A stretch of 64,000 nucleotides of DNA. It comes from Simmondsia chinensis (lineage: Eukaryota > Streptophyta > Magnoliopsida > Caryophyllales > Simmondsiaceae). Shown piece by piece: positions 8,926 to 20,062 of the stretch (the first letter of the stretch is position 1; each line of letters begins with the position of its first letter). The translations under genes and the position numbers were made by a program. The notes beneath the pieces were generated by a model, which saw only the letters and a list, made by a program, of their open reading frames with translations, was not told the DNA's origin and searched no databases. Location: positions 694,501 through 758,500 of the forward strand of contig JAGTTD010000006.1 of assembly GCA_018398585.1 (NCBI GenBank), read 5' to 3'.

Positions 8926-11884
8926 ATGGAATGCAACAAAGACGAGGCTGCAAAGGCCAAAGAGCTAGCTCAAAATAGGTTCATTCAGAAGGATCTGATT
9001 GCAGCAAAAAAACTTGCTTTGAAGGCTCAAAACTTGTTTCCTGCACTTGAGGGTCTGCAGCAATTATTGACAACTCTGGATATTCACATTTCTTTTGAGC
9101 GGAAAATAAATGGTGAAATCGACTGGTACGGAATACTTGGTGTTGATTCCTCTACAGATGACGAAACAATGAAGAAACAGTACCGGAAGCTTGCTCTCGT
9201 GCTCCATCCAGACAAAAACAAGTCAATTGGAGCAGATGGGGCATTTAAGATTCTTTCTGATGCCTGGAGTTTATTGGGTGACAAAGCCAGAAGAAAAGCT
9301 TATGACCAGAAGATAAGTACACGGGGTATATATCAGAAGGTTCAGTTAGATAAACATTCCAATTCTGTTAGTAGGAACGGTTTCCATCCATCTGCTAACG
9401 TCACCAATACCAATATCAGAAGTCAGAAGAGTGTCGCTGAACCCCATTCGGGCCCACCTCGTCCTCAACAGCCAAGAAGTGATACATTTTGGACTGTATG
9501 TAATGGCTGCAAAATGCAGTTCGAGTATCTTAAAACCTACCGTAACCAAAGGCTTCTCTGCTATAATTGCCGGGAGCCCTTTGTTGCGGTGGAGATGCCG
9601 CCACCTCAGACATACGGCCGCCAACCTTTGCCTTCTCACTTGCACCACCATGCTTCAATCCATTCCAAGGCTGGTTTTAACTCTACTGGAAGGGGAACAG
9701 TTGCTTCTGCATCAAATGGTGGTCAGTCAGGACTTCCAGGTGTGCTTATAGCTCTTTTCTTGACTCAAAACTGTTTGGAAATACATAAATCTGATAATTA
9801 TTAGAGTATTATTTCATGTTTGGTGCTTATCAAGGAAACATATGGAAAACTCGCTCTTCAAGAAACTAGAAATGTGCAGTTATTATTCGTTTCAGAATGA
9901 TGAAATTTTCAGAAAGTTTTCCGGAAGTATGGAAATACTTTGCTACGTATTCTTTCCTTTGCTTTAAAAGTTTGGACATAGTTGTAAGAAGTAGAAGTGA
10001 CAGTGGGGAGCGGGAACGGAAGAGATAACAGGGAGCTATATGGAAAGAGCGTTTATATTGCTATACGTTAGATATACAAGAACAATTAATGAAATGTCTT
10101 TAATTGAGCCAATAAAACATAACATATCAAATCAAAGTAAAACTAAGCAATAACTAAAAACATTGAGTATTTTAGTGAGTAAGATCAAGAAAATTGACTC
10201 CAGCATGTCCAAACTATTCAATCATTCTTTTAAGTGATATATTGATCATCTGATTAGTAAATTGTTATAAAAATGATTCAACTACTGTTTAAATAGTGTT
10301 TCAGTTGAGTTTGATTCGAATTCCAAATGCGAATCAGACTTCGTGACTTGAATCATGTTTTTGAGTATGAAACATGAGCATTTTGGGAGTTTCCTGTAAC
10401 TATGATTTGGATCTGCCGGTTTTCCCAACAACAGGTAGGGATTCAGATCCAACTTTTCTACAATTCTGATCTATAATTCTTATTAACTAATTTCTGAACA
10501 AAACGTAATACAAGTGATTTGGAAATACTCAGGAGGTCTTGGAAGTAAAGGGGCATCAGCTTCCTTTGCCGCACAGTCTACCAATGGGTTACAGATACCT
10601 GATAAAACGAAGAGAAATCATGAAGAGAGAGAAGTGAATGCTACAGATGAACCTAATAATCAATTTCCTATAATCAAAGGTGAGAGGTCCAGAAAGAGAA
10701 GACATTCAAATCAACCACAGCCGAATGACACTAATATGGAGTCACAAATTGAGATTCGAAATGTGTTGATGGCGAAAGCCAAGATGGAGATTTGCAAGAA
10801 ACTGGAAGAGTGGAAAAACAATGCTGCAATGATGAAGGTTTCAGATAAAGTAGTCGAGGGGGAAAAACAAGAGAAAGTTAGAAAGTCTGTTATTGAGAAG
10901 CGTCCTCGAGCTGGTGAAGGTGATAAAGCTGCCTCATTCAATGTCAAACGCGATGGAAGCAACAGAAAAATTAAGACTGCCTTGAAGGAGAGCAGTGGTG
11001 TTGACTCTGACACTCAAGTTCCTGAATCGACTGTAGTGTCCATGAGCGTTCCAGATCCAGATTTTTATGACTTCGACAAGGATAGATCCGAGAATTCTTT
11101 TGGCGATAACCAAGTTTGGGCTGCTTATGATGATGACGATGGTATGCCCCGATACTACGCCATGATTCACTGTGTAATATCAAAAAAGCCATTCAAGATG
11201 CGTATTAGTTGGCTCAACTCGAAAAGCAATGCTGAATTCGGGCCTATCAATTGGGTCGGATCTGGATTCCCCAAGACCAGTGGGGAATTTAGAGTTGGCA
11301 AGTACGAAATCAACAAGTCAGTCAATTCTTTCTCTCATAAAGTCGCATGGACGAAAGGTACAAGAGGAGTTATCCAAATATACCCGAGAAAGGGAGACAT
11401 CTGGGCTCTTTACCTAAACTGGTCCCCCGAGTGGAACGAGCTTACCCCAGATGAGACGGTACACCAATATGACATGGTCGAAGTCCTTGATGATTATAAC
11501 GAGGAAAAGGGTGTAACTGTCATTTCTCTAGTTAAAGTTCCAAATTTCAAGACTGTCTTTCGCCAGAATCTGAGCCTTAAACAACCGAAGCTTATCCCAA
11601 AAGAGGAGATGTTTCGGTTTTCTCATCAGGTCCCTTCTTACTTGCTTACTGGTCAAGAATCTAACGATGCTCTTAAGGGTTGTCGGGAGCTTGACCCCGC
11701 TGCTACCCCCGCTAGAACTACTTCAAGTCATATCGGATCAAACAGAGAATGCCCTGGAAGTAAAGGACTGAGCATCACGTTGCCTTCTTTCTATGTTGAA
11801 ATCATGCAAATTTCGTACTTTGAAGACACAGTTAGGCCAGTTTTCTGTACAGTTCAGGTACCACAGGTATGCAGTTTTCGATAG
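8926..11884 (+). CDS. J-domain protein with DUF3444 (plant DnaJ/Hsp40 type)
   Basis: Two exons, 8926-9739 and 10515-11884 (phase 1 junction), give 727 aa. The N-terminus MECNKDEAAKAKELAQNRF is the conserved start of this plant family. A J domain spans about residues 66-130 with the HPD triad at 94-96 (LVLHPDKN), which stimulates Hsp70 ATPase. A CxxC...CxxC zinc ribbon follows at about 191-222 (VCNGC ... CYNC). The linker is basic, lysine-rich and low in complexity. DUF3444 lies at about 450-660 (VWAAYDDDDGMPRYYAMI, GDIWALYLNWSPEWN). A second in-frame acceptor at 10532 would shorten the protein by six residues; alignment to family members (IWKYSGGLGS against the usual FQWGPFSRT) favours the first. 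The gene looks intact. It is probably a nuclear or cytosolic co-chaperone; the client is unknown. Confidence 0.92.
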
Positions 11885-12470
11885 AGGTATAGAAACCTGA
11901 ACCCTTTTCTTTCAAACTTGCAAGATGAAGATAGAAAGCAATTCTTTGATTTCATTTTTTAACATGGCAAGGACTAGATTGACATGAAGATTTAGACTAA
12001 TGAAACTGCAGATTTATCTTCGGTTCAATATTAAGGTGCTTTATATTCTTTACTTGCTTTAGATTGGATTGAATTTCTCAATCCTGATACATATTTCTAC
12101 TTTCTAAATGTAATGTTTGTGAATACCTAATTCTCTTACTCTTAGTTTGATTGAGCATTAAGCGTCGTTATGACTAAGCGTTTCATAAGTCATTATTCTG
12201 TTTAGTTTTCATTCTCTTTCAGCTTGAGTCAAATTCACAGTCATCAAAGTATTTAGTTTAGAATAGGATGATAACTCTTAAGATTATGATTTTCTTTATC
12301 TCTTAGATCTTTTCGTATTCGGGAAACTTACACCATAATCCTTATGTACATTATTGAGATATCTTTGAGTACAATCGAAACAAATAGGCTGGTTTTGGAA
12401 TGGCATTGGAATTAAGTCCCACTTATGGGGGAGAAGTGTGATGGAAATTTAGAGTTATGTACTCTGTTGG
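11885..12470 (+). other. 3' UTR and downstream flank of the J-protein gene
   Basis: T-rich sequence after the stop codon with no further coding signature. The polyadenylation site cannot be placed reliably. Confidence 0.4.
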
Positions 12471-12835
12471 TTTGTGATGCTTTTAAGCTTGTTTAAATTA
12501 GTCACTCATTATTTTCTTTTATTCAAAATAGTCCTTAAAACTTGTAAGTTTATTCAAATTAGTGCTCATCTCTTTTTTTTCTTGTTTAAAATAGTCATTT
12601 ATGTTTTATTTTATAAAAAAATTGGTCTTTTATCTTTTTAATTATTACTAATTCTGGTCACTGGGTAACAAATCATACAATAAAACATTAAGGGTCATTT
12701 TAAACAAAAGAAAAGACATGGCACTAACTTGAACAAAGTTACGAACACTAGAAATCATTTTGAACAAAAGAAAAAATAAAAGACTAATTTAAACAAACTT
12801 AAAAACATCAAGGACTGACGGGGTGAATGACTCGG
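12470..12835. repeat. Foldback repeat of the 'aaattagt...ttgaacaaa' family
   Basis: Left-arm phrases (gtttaaattagtcactcatt, ttattcaaaatagtcc) recur as reverse complements on the right (gactaatttaaacaaactta, cattttgaacaaaag). The segment can therefore form a long imperfect hairpin. Relatives are at 18640-18960, 25530-25920, 38455-38780 and 47225-47560. Confidence 0.55.
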
Positions 12836-12852
12836 AAAATTCATGTCATTCC

Positions 12853-12853
<1 letters not shown>

Positions 12854-12884
<31 letters not shown>
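12854..12884 (+). repeat. Uninterrupted C homopolymer, 31 bases
   Basis: A run of 31 cytosines is embedded in a pyrimidine-rich tract (12849-12910). Runs this long are unusual in AT-rich plant DNA and could form i-motif/G-quadruplex structures or mark a sequencing-length error. Confidence 0.95.
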
Positions 12885-12887
<3 letters not shown>

Positions 12888-13277
12888 TCTTTCTCCTTCC
12901 TTTTCTTTTTAATTTTTTTTCATCAGGGGGTTGGCCTAAAAGCTGAGGGCATCTGATACCAATGTTGCTGAATCATAAGTATTTGGCACTGACAGTGGCA
13001 TGCTATTGTAAATTGTAGTGCATCAGAATCAGCAGCCACTCTTGACCAGCACAGAATATATGCTGTCCTGCTATACCTATAATTTTTTACCCTTAATGTT
13101 ATTATCAATATAAAATTATTATTATTAGAGTAAAACTGTTATTTTTAAAGCAATTTTGTTACTCTTACTTTTTGTAAGTCATATTATTGCTCTTGCAATA
13201 ACAATTTCTGTCATGACAAAACAAGTCCCTTTTTTATTTATTCCACTCCTTGTTTGCAAAGGAAAAAAAAAAGAAAA

Positions 13278-13485
13278 ATACCCAATGCCTCAAGGGCTCC
13301 CGCCTACGCAGGGTCTGGGGAGGGCGGATGTACACAGCCTTCCCCCTTCAGGGTGTTAACCTGAAGAGAGGCTATTTCCCAGTGCCCCCAACCTGAGAGT
13401 GAGGACTTCCCAGGAGGTCACCCATCCTGGTACTACTCTCGCCCAAGCACGCTTAACTTCGGAGTTCTAATGGGATCCGGTCACT
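13278..13485 (-). mobile_element. 5S rRNA-derived SINE
   Basis: Minus-strand reading gives the 5S head from ccggatcccattagaactcc through ttaagcgtgcttgggcgaga and ggatgggtgacctcctggga. The family body and tail follow (agcctctcttcagg, gggggaaggctgtgtacatc, cgtaggcgggagcccttgag, gcattggg). The 5S internal promoter blocks are nearly intact. The first ~30 bases of 5S are missing. Confidence 0.85.
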
Positions 13486-13689
13486 CCTTGTTTTGTAATG
13501 TTTTAATTATAATATGCTTTGTATCTTTATATGGTTTCTTCATTAGAATATCTTTATTTGGAAAACTAGGATGTATTAGAATCTGTCATGCCAGTTTATG
13601 CGCACCTCAACTTGTCCAACGGAGAGATTTTCTGTGAGCTACAGGGACCCACGGGCCTAGTGGTGGCCCCAAGGAATTATTGGCACCCT

Positions 13690-14400
13690 ATGACATGATT
13701 TATATTAAGGGTGTATATGACTTAAACTGTGTCCGAGCTCGTCAGGCCCGAGGCTCGGCTCATCTGTATTTAGCTTGAATCGAAACTTGTTGAGTTTGGA
13801 ATATCAAGCTTGAGTTTGGCTTGAACGGGTTAAGCTTAGCTCGGTTCAATTGAGTTCGGATAGAACTTGGTGACTTCTGAAGTAAGTTTGACCTATTTAA
13901 GATCATCTAAGCTCAATCTAAACTCATTTGGGCTTGTTTAGGTTAGAGCCTAACTAGGTTCAAACTAGGCTCAATTCCGCATATGTCAGCTAACAATTGG
14001 CAGTAAAATAGGCCTGAGCTTGGGTTGTCAAAGGTTTCAGCTTGGCTTCGCTGAATTGAACTCGAATTTGGCTTAGTGAGTTTTGAGTTATGCTTGTCTT
14101 GTTTAGACTCATTTAAGCTCAATCTAGACTCTTTTAAGCTTGTTTAGATCGAGCTTGGCTTATTAGGCTCAAACCAGGCTTGATTTGGCTTATGTAATCT
14201 AATAAATTGAGTTAATAGGCTCATTTAAGCTCGTCTAGGCCCACGAGTCTGCATACAAAGCTCAAGTTTCTCTAGGCTCGGGTTCGGCTCAATTAGCTAA
14301 ACTAGTGAGATCAAGTTGAGCCTTTCAAGCTATATGAGAGCTTGACGAGCTAACTCGGTTCAAATTTCTTATCATTTGAGCTAAAATATTGGGACTTGGG
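13690..14400. repeat. 'GAGCTCGGCTTG' repeat-rich element
   Basis: About 700 bases dominated by short degenerate repeats of the type gagctcggcttg / caagccgagctc on both strands. The same vocabulary is at 26450-26990, 39325-39870, 48108-48640, 54128-54553 and 57250-57600. The better-preserved relatives have TAGGGG-type or TTAAG-type inverted ends, which points to a DNA transposon family, possibly hAT. The ends of this copy are not clear. Confidence 0.5.
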
Positions 14401-15467
14401 GAATATTATAGCTTGGAAAGAATGAAGGGAAAGAATTCTTTTGACAACAACACTTTTTTTTTTTTTTTTTTAAATTCTTGGATTGGTTGGATGATTTATC
14501 TAAACACATTCTCATGAGGAATTTCTTCGCCCAATTGAAAGTACATCGAAACATTTAATCTTTTTTGCTTCATACCAAATTATCAGTCATTGTTATAGAG
14601 AAATAAATATGACAACTGACTCGGTTGTATTTTTTTTTTTTTTTGTCTTTGTTTTGATCCTCGTTTTGTTATGAGTTGAATCTGATTTCACTTATATGAG
14701 ACACCTGTTGTATAATAACTTTGTCGCTAATTATAGAAAAAAAATGACCATTGACTCCGCTGCCAAAGTAGTCAAGAAATGGCTTGGTTTCAATCTGTAG
14801 CCTAGAGTTAGGTTATATCATGTTGGTTGGTGTATTAGACCGAGCCTTTTCTTCTGTTGTGTCTTTTTCTTACCCCGTAAAAACAAAAAAAAAAATAGAA
14901 TAGTACCATATGGTGCTTCAATTGCAAGCAAATATTTTGCCCATTTATCTATTTGATATTATTTTTTATTTGCAATTTTTGATCTTTTTAGAAATTAAAA
15001 AATCATATTTTGCAAATGATTATTTAAAGGTAAATTATACATTAGTACTATGAGATTTGATGTATTAAATTTTTTAGTCTATAAATTTTATGAAATAATA
15101 TTCTGATCTAAAAGTTACATATATTTAATGGAATAATTCAAATAGTTGTGTGTAAGGACATAAAATATGCCTCCCATCCAACTCGTCACTTACAATTTCA
15201 TAACATTGTGGCTTGTACGTGAAATGAGAGGAATAGCGAGAGGATGGTGGCTTTGTCGACAAATAATGGCAAATTTTATACCATTTTACATCCTTATTTA
15301 GATTATTTTATTAAATAAATATAATCTTTGGACAAAAATTTATTCCATAATATTTATAAATTAAAAAATTAATATACCGAACTTCAAGTAACTAAAATAT
15401 GTAACTTACCCTTTGTTTTATTTTGGTTTCTTATCAAAAATATGTAACTTACCCATCAGGACCTTGC
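14400..15467. other. Spacer without a recognisable gene
   Basis: AT-rich DNA with poly-T runs near 14454-14472 and 14631-14645. No coding signature was found. Confidence 0.4.
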
Positions 15468-15650
15468 CTCAGTAGTAGAAAGTAAGTAAAGAAATAGAGT
15501 GTTGCTTTAGGCCAAAAGGTTTAGAGTTCGATTCCCTCTTTGAACTTCTCGCTAAGAAATTCCTGACTGACTTGGCTCATGTGGTGTGTGAGTCGTTGCA
15601 TGGGTCGAAGTTTACCGGATAATCGGATTTCTCGTTAGCAAAAAAAAGAA
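15468..15650 (+). mobile_element. tRNA-derived SINE
   Basis: A box A-like block (aagaaatagagtgttgcttt) and a box B-like block (gtttagagttcgattccctc) are spaced as in a tRNA gene. A body ending in gataatcggatttctcgtta and an A-rich tail follow. A relative in the opposite orientation is at 18466-18630, sharing the head, the box B region and the 'ccg.ataatcg.atttct.gtt' end. The two copies support a real family. Confidence 0.65.
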
Positions 15651-16000
15651 TTAAAGCGGCAAATAGAAAATGAAAACGACAATGATGGTGAACCAATAGA
15701 AGACAAATAAAACAGTGGCAAGGATTCTTTCTGTAATTTTTAAGAAAAGTTATATTTATCAGAAATTTAAATTCTGTGTCAATTTTTCAGATAATATATG
15801 CTAAGGGATTATTTGGCACGAGTGAATGAATTTGTGGGAGTAAAAATAAGGGAATGAAAATGGCTTTTGGGGAGCAAGAACGACTAGTTGGTATATGTGT
15901 AGAATGGAGTTGGAATAGTTGTTTGACTTGTTTCCATATTTGGTATGCGCTAGTGAAGTGGATGGAAGTAAAATAGTTTACCAAAATACTATAAAAATAA
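15650..16000. other. Spacer, no gene seen
   Basis: Non-coding AT-rich DNA; nothing recognisable. Confidence 0.35.
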
Positions 16001-16282
16001 AAATTAATTATAATAAAATAATAACAACAATAATAATCATATACATAATAAGAATATAATAAAACAATAACAATAATAAAAAAATGATAAGAACAATAAA
16101 AATAATATTATAATAATAACAATAAAAATAACAACAACAATAATAATAACAATAATAATAATGATAATGATAATAAAAACAATAAAAATAATAATAATAA
16201 CAATATTAATAACAACAACAACAATAATAATAATAACAATAACAACCGCAACAACAGCAACAACAACAACAACAACAGCAAA
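16000..16282 (+). repeat. AAT/AAC microsatellite
   Basis: About 280 bases of AAT, AAC and ACA trinucleotides. The run adjoins a 5S-SINE tail on the minus strand, whose natural 3' end is a GTT repeat, so it probably grew from that tail. Confidence 0.85.
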
Positions 16283-16350
16283 GTTTAGGGATAGATATAC
16301 ACAGCCTTCCTCTTTCAAGATATTATTTCCAAGAGAGGCTGTTATATTAA
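16283..16350 (-). mobile_element. Fragment of 5S-SINE/RTE tail
   Basis: Minus strand shows aacagcctctcttggaaata, then tcttgaaagaggaaggctgt and gtatatc, a decayed version of the family tail block 'acagcctctctt..agg...gggaaggctg.gtacatc'. It is followed by the expanded GTT/ATT repeat. Confidence 0.6.
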
Positions 16351-17214
16351 TGTTAAAAAATGTATTAAAAAAAATCAATTTAATAAAATTAAAGCATATT
16401 TGAAAATTGAAACAGCAAGGGCATTAATGTCATTGCAGGAAATTAATTAATACAATTCATATTGCATAGTTGGCCTAATAAATTTGATATCTGCCATATT
16501 TATTTCTACTTTTGGAGTTTCCTTATTTATTTAGGAATTTTTTTTTTGCACTCGTATTTGAATGCCCTATTAATTTTTATACTTTATTATTAAGGAGGTG
16601 TTTGATTCAGTTTATTTTTGCTTATATGTTTGATTCAGTTTGGTCGTGCATCACAAAAAAATCACTTTTACAGAATAAAATGTTTAGATATAAGTTTAAA
16701 AAAGAAACTTATTTATATTATAATCACAAAAATGACTTAATATTTTTAATTTCTAAACCTTGTTATTTAGGTACCCATAGCAGAAATATGATACATCTTC
16801 ACTGTATAACTTTGAGGTAGATCATGTTTCCGACAATATATATGTCATTTGTTAAAAATTGAATTTTTTTGACGTGGCACATCATTTTTGTTAATTTTTG
16901 TCATAAGTTGACAACTTTTTTTTACCGCATATAGTTATTGCCAAAATTATTTCGGGTGTCGGTATTTTATGACCAAATTTTCATAATACAACCAAATTCA
17001 TTGAACTCTAATAAAGTGTAACCAAGTGATAAAATTTTAGAATACCTAAATGATAAATAATTTAATTTAAAAATGTTTAATGATAAATTTTCTCAAATGC
17101 TAGTATTCATTATAAAAAAATATCTTGTTTATAATTTTACAATGTTTATTATATAATATTTAATGTAAATTAATTATTAACGTCTTAAATATATTTTATA
17201 TATAAATATATAGT
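16350..17214. other. AT-rich spacer without a gene
   Basis: No coding or RNA gene is visible in this stretch. Confidence 0.35.
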
Positions 17215-17366
17215 GAATATTAAATGAGAGCATTTGACTATGGTGAGATATGAGAGCTTAAATGTCAACTATTGAATTCAAAATGAAGGGTTAAGATTGC
17301 ACATATAAAAATGCCCTAAAACTCTCTCTCATATCTCACCATAGTCAAATGCTCTCATTTAATATT

Positions 17367-17367
<1 letters not shown>
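17215..17367. mobile_element. Hairpin MITE with 42-base identical inverted arms
   Basis: The arm 17215-17256 (starting gaatattaaatgagagcatt) is repeated exactly in reverse complement at 17326-17367. Only about 70 bases separate the arms, so a transcript would fold into one long stem. There is no coding capacity. The perfect arms suggest a young insertion. Confidence 0.9.

Positions 17368-17370
<3 letters not shown>

Positions 17371-17397
<27 letters not shown>
17371..17397. repeat. (TA)n microsatellite
   Basis: About 27 bases of alternating TA between the hairpin MITE and a 5S-SINE. Confidence 0.9.
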
Positions 17398-17400
17398 CAT

Positions 17401-17618
17401 GTCATCACGCCGTCACCGAATCCCATTAGAACTCCAAAGTTAAGCGCGTTTGGGCGACAGTAGTACCAAGATGGATGATCTCCTGGGAAGTCCTCACGTT
17501 CAGGTTGGAGACATTTGGAAACAGCTTCTCTTCGAGAGTAATACCCTGAAGGGGGTTGGCTGCGTATATCCGTCCTCTAAACCCTGCTTATACGGGAGCT
17601 CTTACGGCATTCGATATA
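17401..17618 (+). mobile_element. 5S rRNA-derived SINE
   Basis: 5S-like head from gaatcccattagaactccaa and ttaagcgcgtttgggcgaca to agatggatgatctcctggga. The body has ttggagacatttggaaacag and cttctcttcgagag, and the tail has ccctgaagggggttggctgc, gtatatccgtc and cgggagctcttacggcattc. It lies between two TA repeats. Confidence 0.82.
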
Positions 17619-17637
17619 TTTCTTTTTTTTTTTTTGC

Positions 17638-17661
17638 TTATATATATATATATATATATAG
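17638..17661. repeat. (TA)n microsatellite
   Basis: About 24 bases of alternating TA at the edge of the organelle-derived segment. Confidence 0.85.
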
Positions 17662-17662
17662 A

Positions 17663-18400
17663 TTTATTCAGCAGTCGACCTATGTTTTCGGGCGCACGCA
17701 TAAAAGCATGATTAGTTCGAAGACCGGTGGGATTGAGCTTTCTATTACGGTTTTTCCTGTTGCCCTGGTTCTTGACTAAGTGATTCTGATTTACTTTTAG
17801 TTACAAAACCAATATACCGGAAAAAGATGGATTATTTTGTGAAAGAATTTTTGGACCTATAAAAAGTGAAATTTGTGCTTGTGGAAATTATCGAGTAATC
17901 GGAGATGAAAAAGAGCTTTGATTTTCTCGAATAGTGCTGGTCCGCGGACTGACGTGTGAGCCCTGCAACGTTCTCAAGCGGGAACTGCTCCTTTCCTTGA
18001 GCTCTTTCTTTAGTTCCTCCTAGGCGTTGATCTCGCAACGGCCTTAACGCACGTAGCCCGCTTCAAATCCGATAACGCTTTTCTTTTTTTTGGTATGCCG
18101 CTCTGCTCGGGTATGAGTTAGTCATCCGAGCAACTAACTTGATAGGTTGGCGGGGTTGGTTCTCTCCGTCTATGAAATCACATTTGACTTACCACGTGCA
18201 TTCTCGCCTGTTAGAAAAGTCCGTAATCCGGAGGATTCCCCCCAGGGCGGGGAATATTTTGTTTTAAGGAGGAAGGGGGTGGGGGTGCGCACGATAAGCA
18301 AAAAGGCAGAGGAAGGACCAATCCGATACAAAATCCCCCATTTTCATTTCATTTTCAACTTTTTTTCATCCTCCCCCAATTAAAAATAAGAGTTATTTAT
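17663..18400. other. Organelle-derived DNA insert (NUPT/NUMT)
   Basis: Base composition rises to near-balanced GC and the sequence lacks the repeat vocabulary of its surroundings. It contains a plastid rpoC1 piece (17803-17914). The rest (ggactgacgtgtgagccctg, ctcctaggcgttgatctcgc, tccggaggattccccccagg) resembles plant mitochondrial intergenic DNA, but that part is an impression. A plastid fragment inside mitochondrial DNA, later copied to the nucleus, would explain the mixture. Confidence 0.6.
17803..17914 (+). pseudogene. rpoC1: Plastid rpoC1 fragment (RNA polymerase beta' subunit)
   Basis: One frame from about 17820 reads [16 protein letters not shown], then [15 protein letters not shown]. 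This is the N-terminal zinc-binding region of plastid RNA polymerase beta' (the CxC of the zinc ribbon is present). It covers only about 32 codons. Similarity stops abruptly after the GAT GAA AAA GA at 17914. A base change or insertion upstream (accaatataccgg) breaks the frame on the left. It cannot be functional. Confidence 0.85.
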
Positions 18401-18465
18401 TCCATTCAATGTTCGCTTTTTAAATTTTTTCAAATGAGTTTCTTATTCTTCTTCTTTTTTTAAAC

Positions 18466-18630
18466 AAGAAATACGATTATCGGATAAATCCCGACCCGTA
18501 CGGTGACACATATATTACACGAGCCAATTAAATTAAGGATTACACAATGAGAGATTTAAAAGAGAAATCGAACTCTAGACCTTTTGATCTAGAGCAATAC
18601 TCTATCCACTTAGTTGTCTTCAACCATTGA
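18466..18630 (-). mobile_element. tRNA-derived SINE, relative of the copy at 15468
   Basis: On the minus strand it reads aagtggatagagtattgctc (box A-like), ggtctagagttcgatttctc (box B-like), and ends ccgataatcgtatttcttgt. It aligns with 15468-15650 along its length. Confidence 0.65.
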
Positions 18631-18639
18631 AGTAATAGC

Positions 18640-18965
18640 TTGGTGAGTAAAGTAATTTTAATATTTATAATTTTATTTAAATTAATTCTTTATTTTTTCT
18701 TTTATTTCAAAGGGTACTTCATGTTTTATTTTAAAATAAAATTAGTTTGCCTTCTTTTCAATTTTACTTAATTTGATCATCTGAGGACTAATTTCATCAT
18801 ACAATCTAACAAGAAATTATGAATTATTTTGAATAAATAAAACTTCAAAAAACTAATTTAAATAAAATTATAAATATTTGGACAATTTCAAAAAAAAAAA
18901 AGGACAAATAATCAATTTAAACATACCTAAAAACATACAGACCAATAAAAGTAAATAATTCATTA
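18640..18965. repeat. Foldback repeat of the 'aaattagt...aacaaa' family
   Basis: Left part has ttatttaaattaattcttta and 'attt.aaagggtact', and the right part has actaatttaaataaaattat. It resembles the 12470-12835 element in layout. Confidence 0.45.
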
Positions 18966-19139
18966 AAAAGGAGATGTTTATACCATAACAAAATTATTAT
19001 TACCAAAGAAATAATATGACTTACGAAATACAAAATTATTGTCACAGTAACAATAATTTTGTCTCAACAAAATACTACAAAAAAATCCAAAATTATGATA
19101 AATTTAATTTGAAAGCAACAATACGACTTATAAAAAATA

Positions 19140-19535
19140 AAGGATTATTTGTATTTTAGTACCATGATCTTTTTTATAATTATAAAAAGAACCTTGACGT
19201 TTTAAAATTATTAAAAAAGACCCTCAGGTTTTATCTTATTAATAAAAAGGACACTCTCTGGCAAATAAGGGAAAATGACTTTCCTTTTAAGAGGGGGAAA
19301 TCATAATTCTGAGTGGCCCAAAATCATTCACGATAATTATCATGCAAATCTAGATCGAATCGAAATAAACCAAATGGCCCAAAAACTTTTCAAAATGACA
19401 TCAAATGGTAGGAGAGGGTCATTTTTATTAATAAGATAAAACATTGGGGTCCTTTTTAATAATTTTAAAATATTAGAATCTTTTTTATAATTATCAAAAA
19501 AATCAGGATAGTAAAATATAAATAATACAAAAATA
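19140..19535. mobile_element. Inverted-repeat MITE ('tttgtattttagtac' family)
   Basis: The left end (ttatttgtattttagtacca ... tataattataaaaa) recurs inverted at the right end (tttttataattatcaaaaaa ... tagtaaaatataaataat). Inner arms (ttttatcttattaataaaaa and tttattaataagataaaaca) also pair. A relative occurs in the kinase flanks at 43105-43598/45013-45035 and 52525-52995. Confidence 0.65.
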
Positions 19536-20062
19536 AAACTACTAAGTTACATTCACAACTACAATTTCACTATAATAATAACTATTTTTCCGCAATAAAT
19601 ACACCATTAGAAAAAGAATCTTATAAATTAATTATGAAATCAGTAATATGATTTATAGAAGATAATTTATAAATTAAATATGATTTATACTAAATTATCT
19701 TAATAAAAATTTTGCCATAATAACAAAACGACTAAAAAAAATATGAAAATAGTAATATAACATACAGAAAATAAAAGCTATAAAATCAACTTTGAGACAA
19801 TAATTTTATCTAAAGTAATACTTTATCCCCTTACTTGTTTCCTATCACTAAGATAAGACCCCGATAGTAGATCTAAACAACAATTTTATGATATAGATAA
19901 TAATTTTATCCCGACAATAACACTAATTTAAAAAAATTAAAAGAAATCCCACAAATTAAATCTGAAAACGACCCCCCAGCCCCACTTCCCCATCCTCTCA
20001 TCTGAATCATCTTCTCTCTCCAATTCACTCTTATCCCTCCATTTTCTCAACCCAATTTTCCG
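19535..20062 (+). promoter_or_regulatory. Upstream flank and CT-rich leader of the NF-YC gene
   Basis: AT-rich non-coding DNA to about 19960, then a C/T-rich stretch (tctcatctgaatcatcttct, ctctctccaattcactctta) typical of a plant 5' leader, directly before the ATG at 20063. I cannot place a TATA box with confidence. Confidence 0.45.

Noticed and set aside
9431..9751. Second frame over the J-protein exon 1
   Set aside because: It overlaps the J-protein in another frame and shows no conserved motif.
13278..13485. A functional 5S rRNA gene
   Set aside because: The first ~30 bases are missing, the copy continues into an RTE-type tail instead of a T-run terminator, and there is no tandem array. 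The same holds for the other 5S-like copies.
15468..15650. A functional tRNA gene
   Set aside because: Box A and B-like blocks exist, but acceptor and anticodon stems do not form, and the sequence runs into a SINE body with an A-rich tail.
16037..16378. Open frames of poly-isoleucine/valine/threonine
   Set aside because: They are translations of the AAT/AAC microsatellite, with no protein-like composition.
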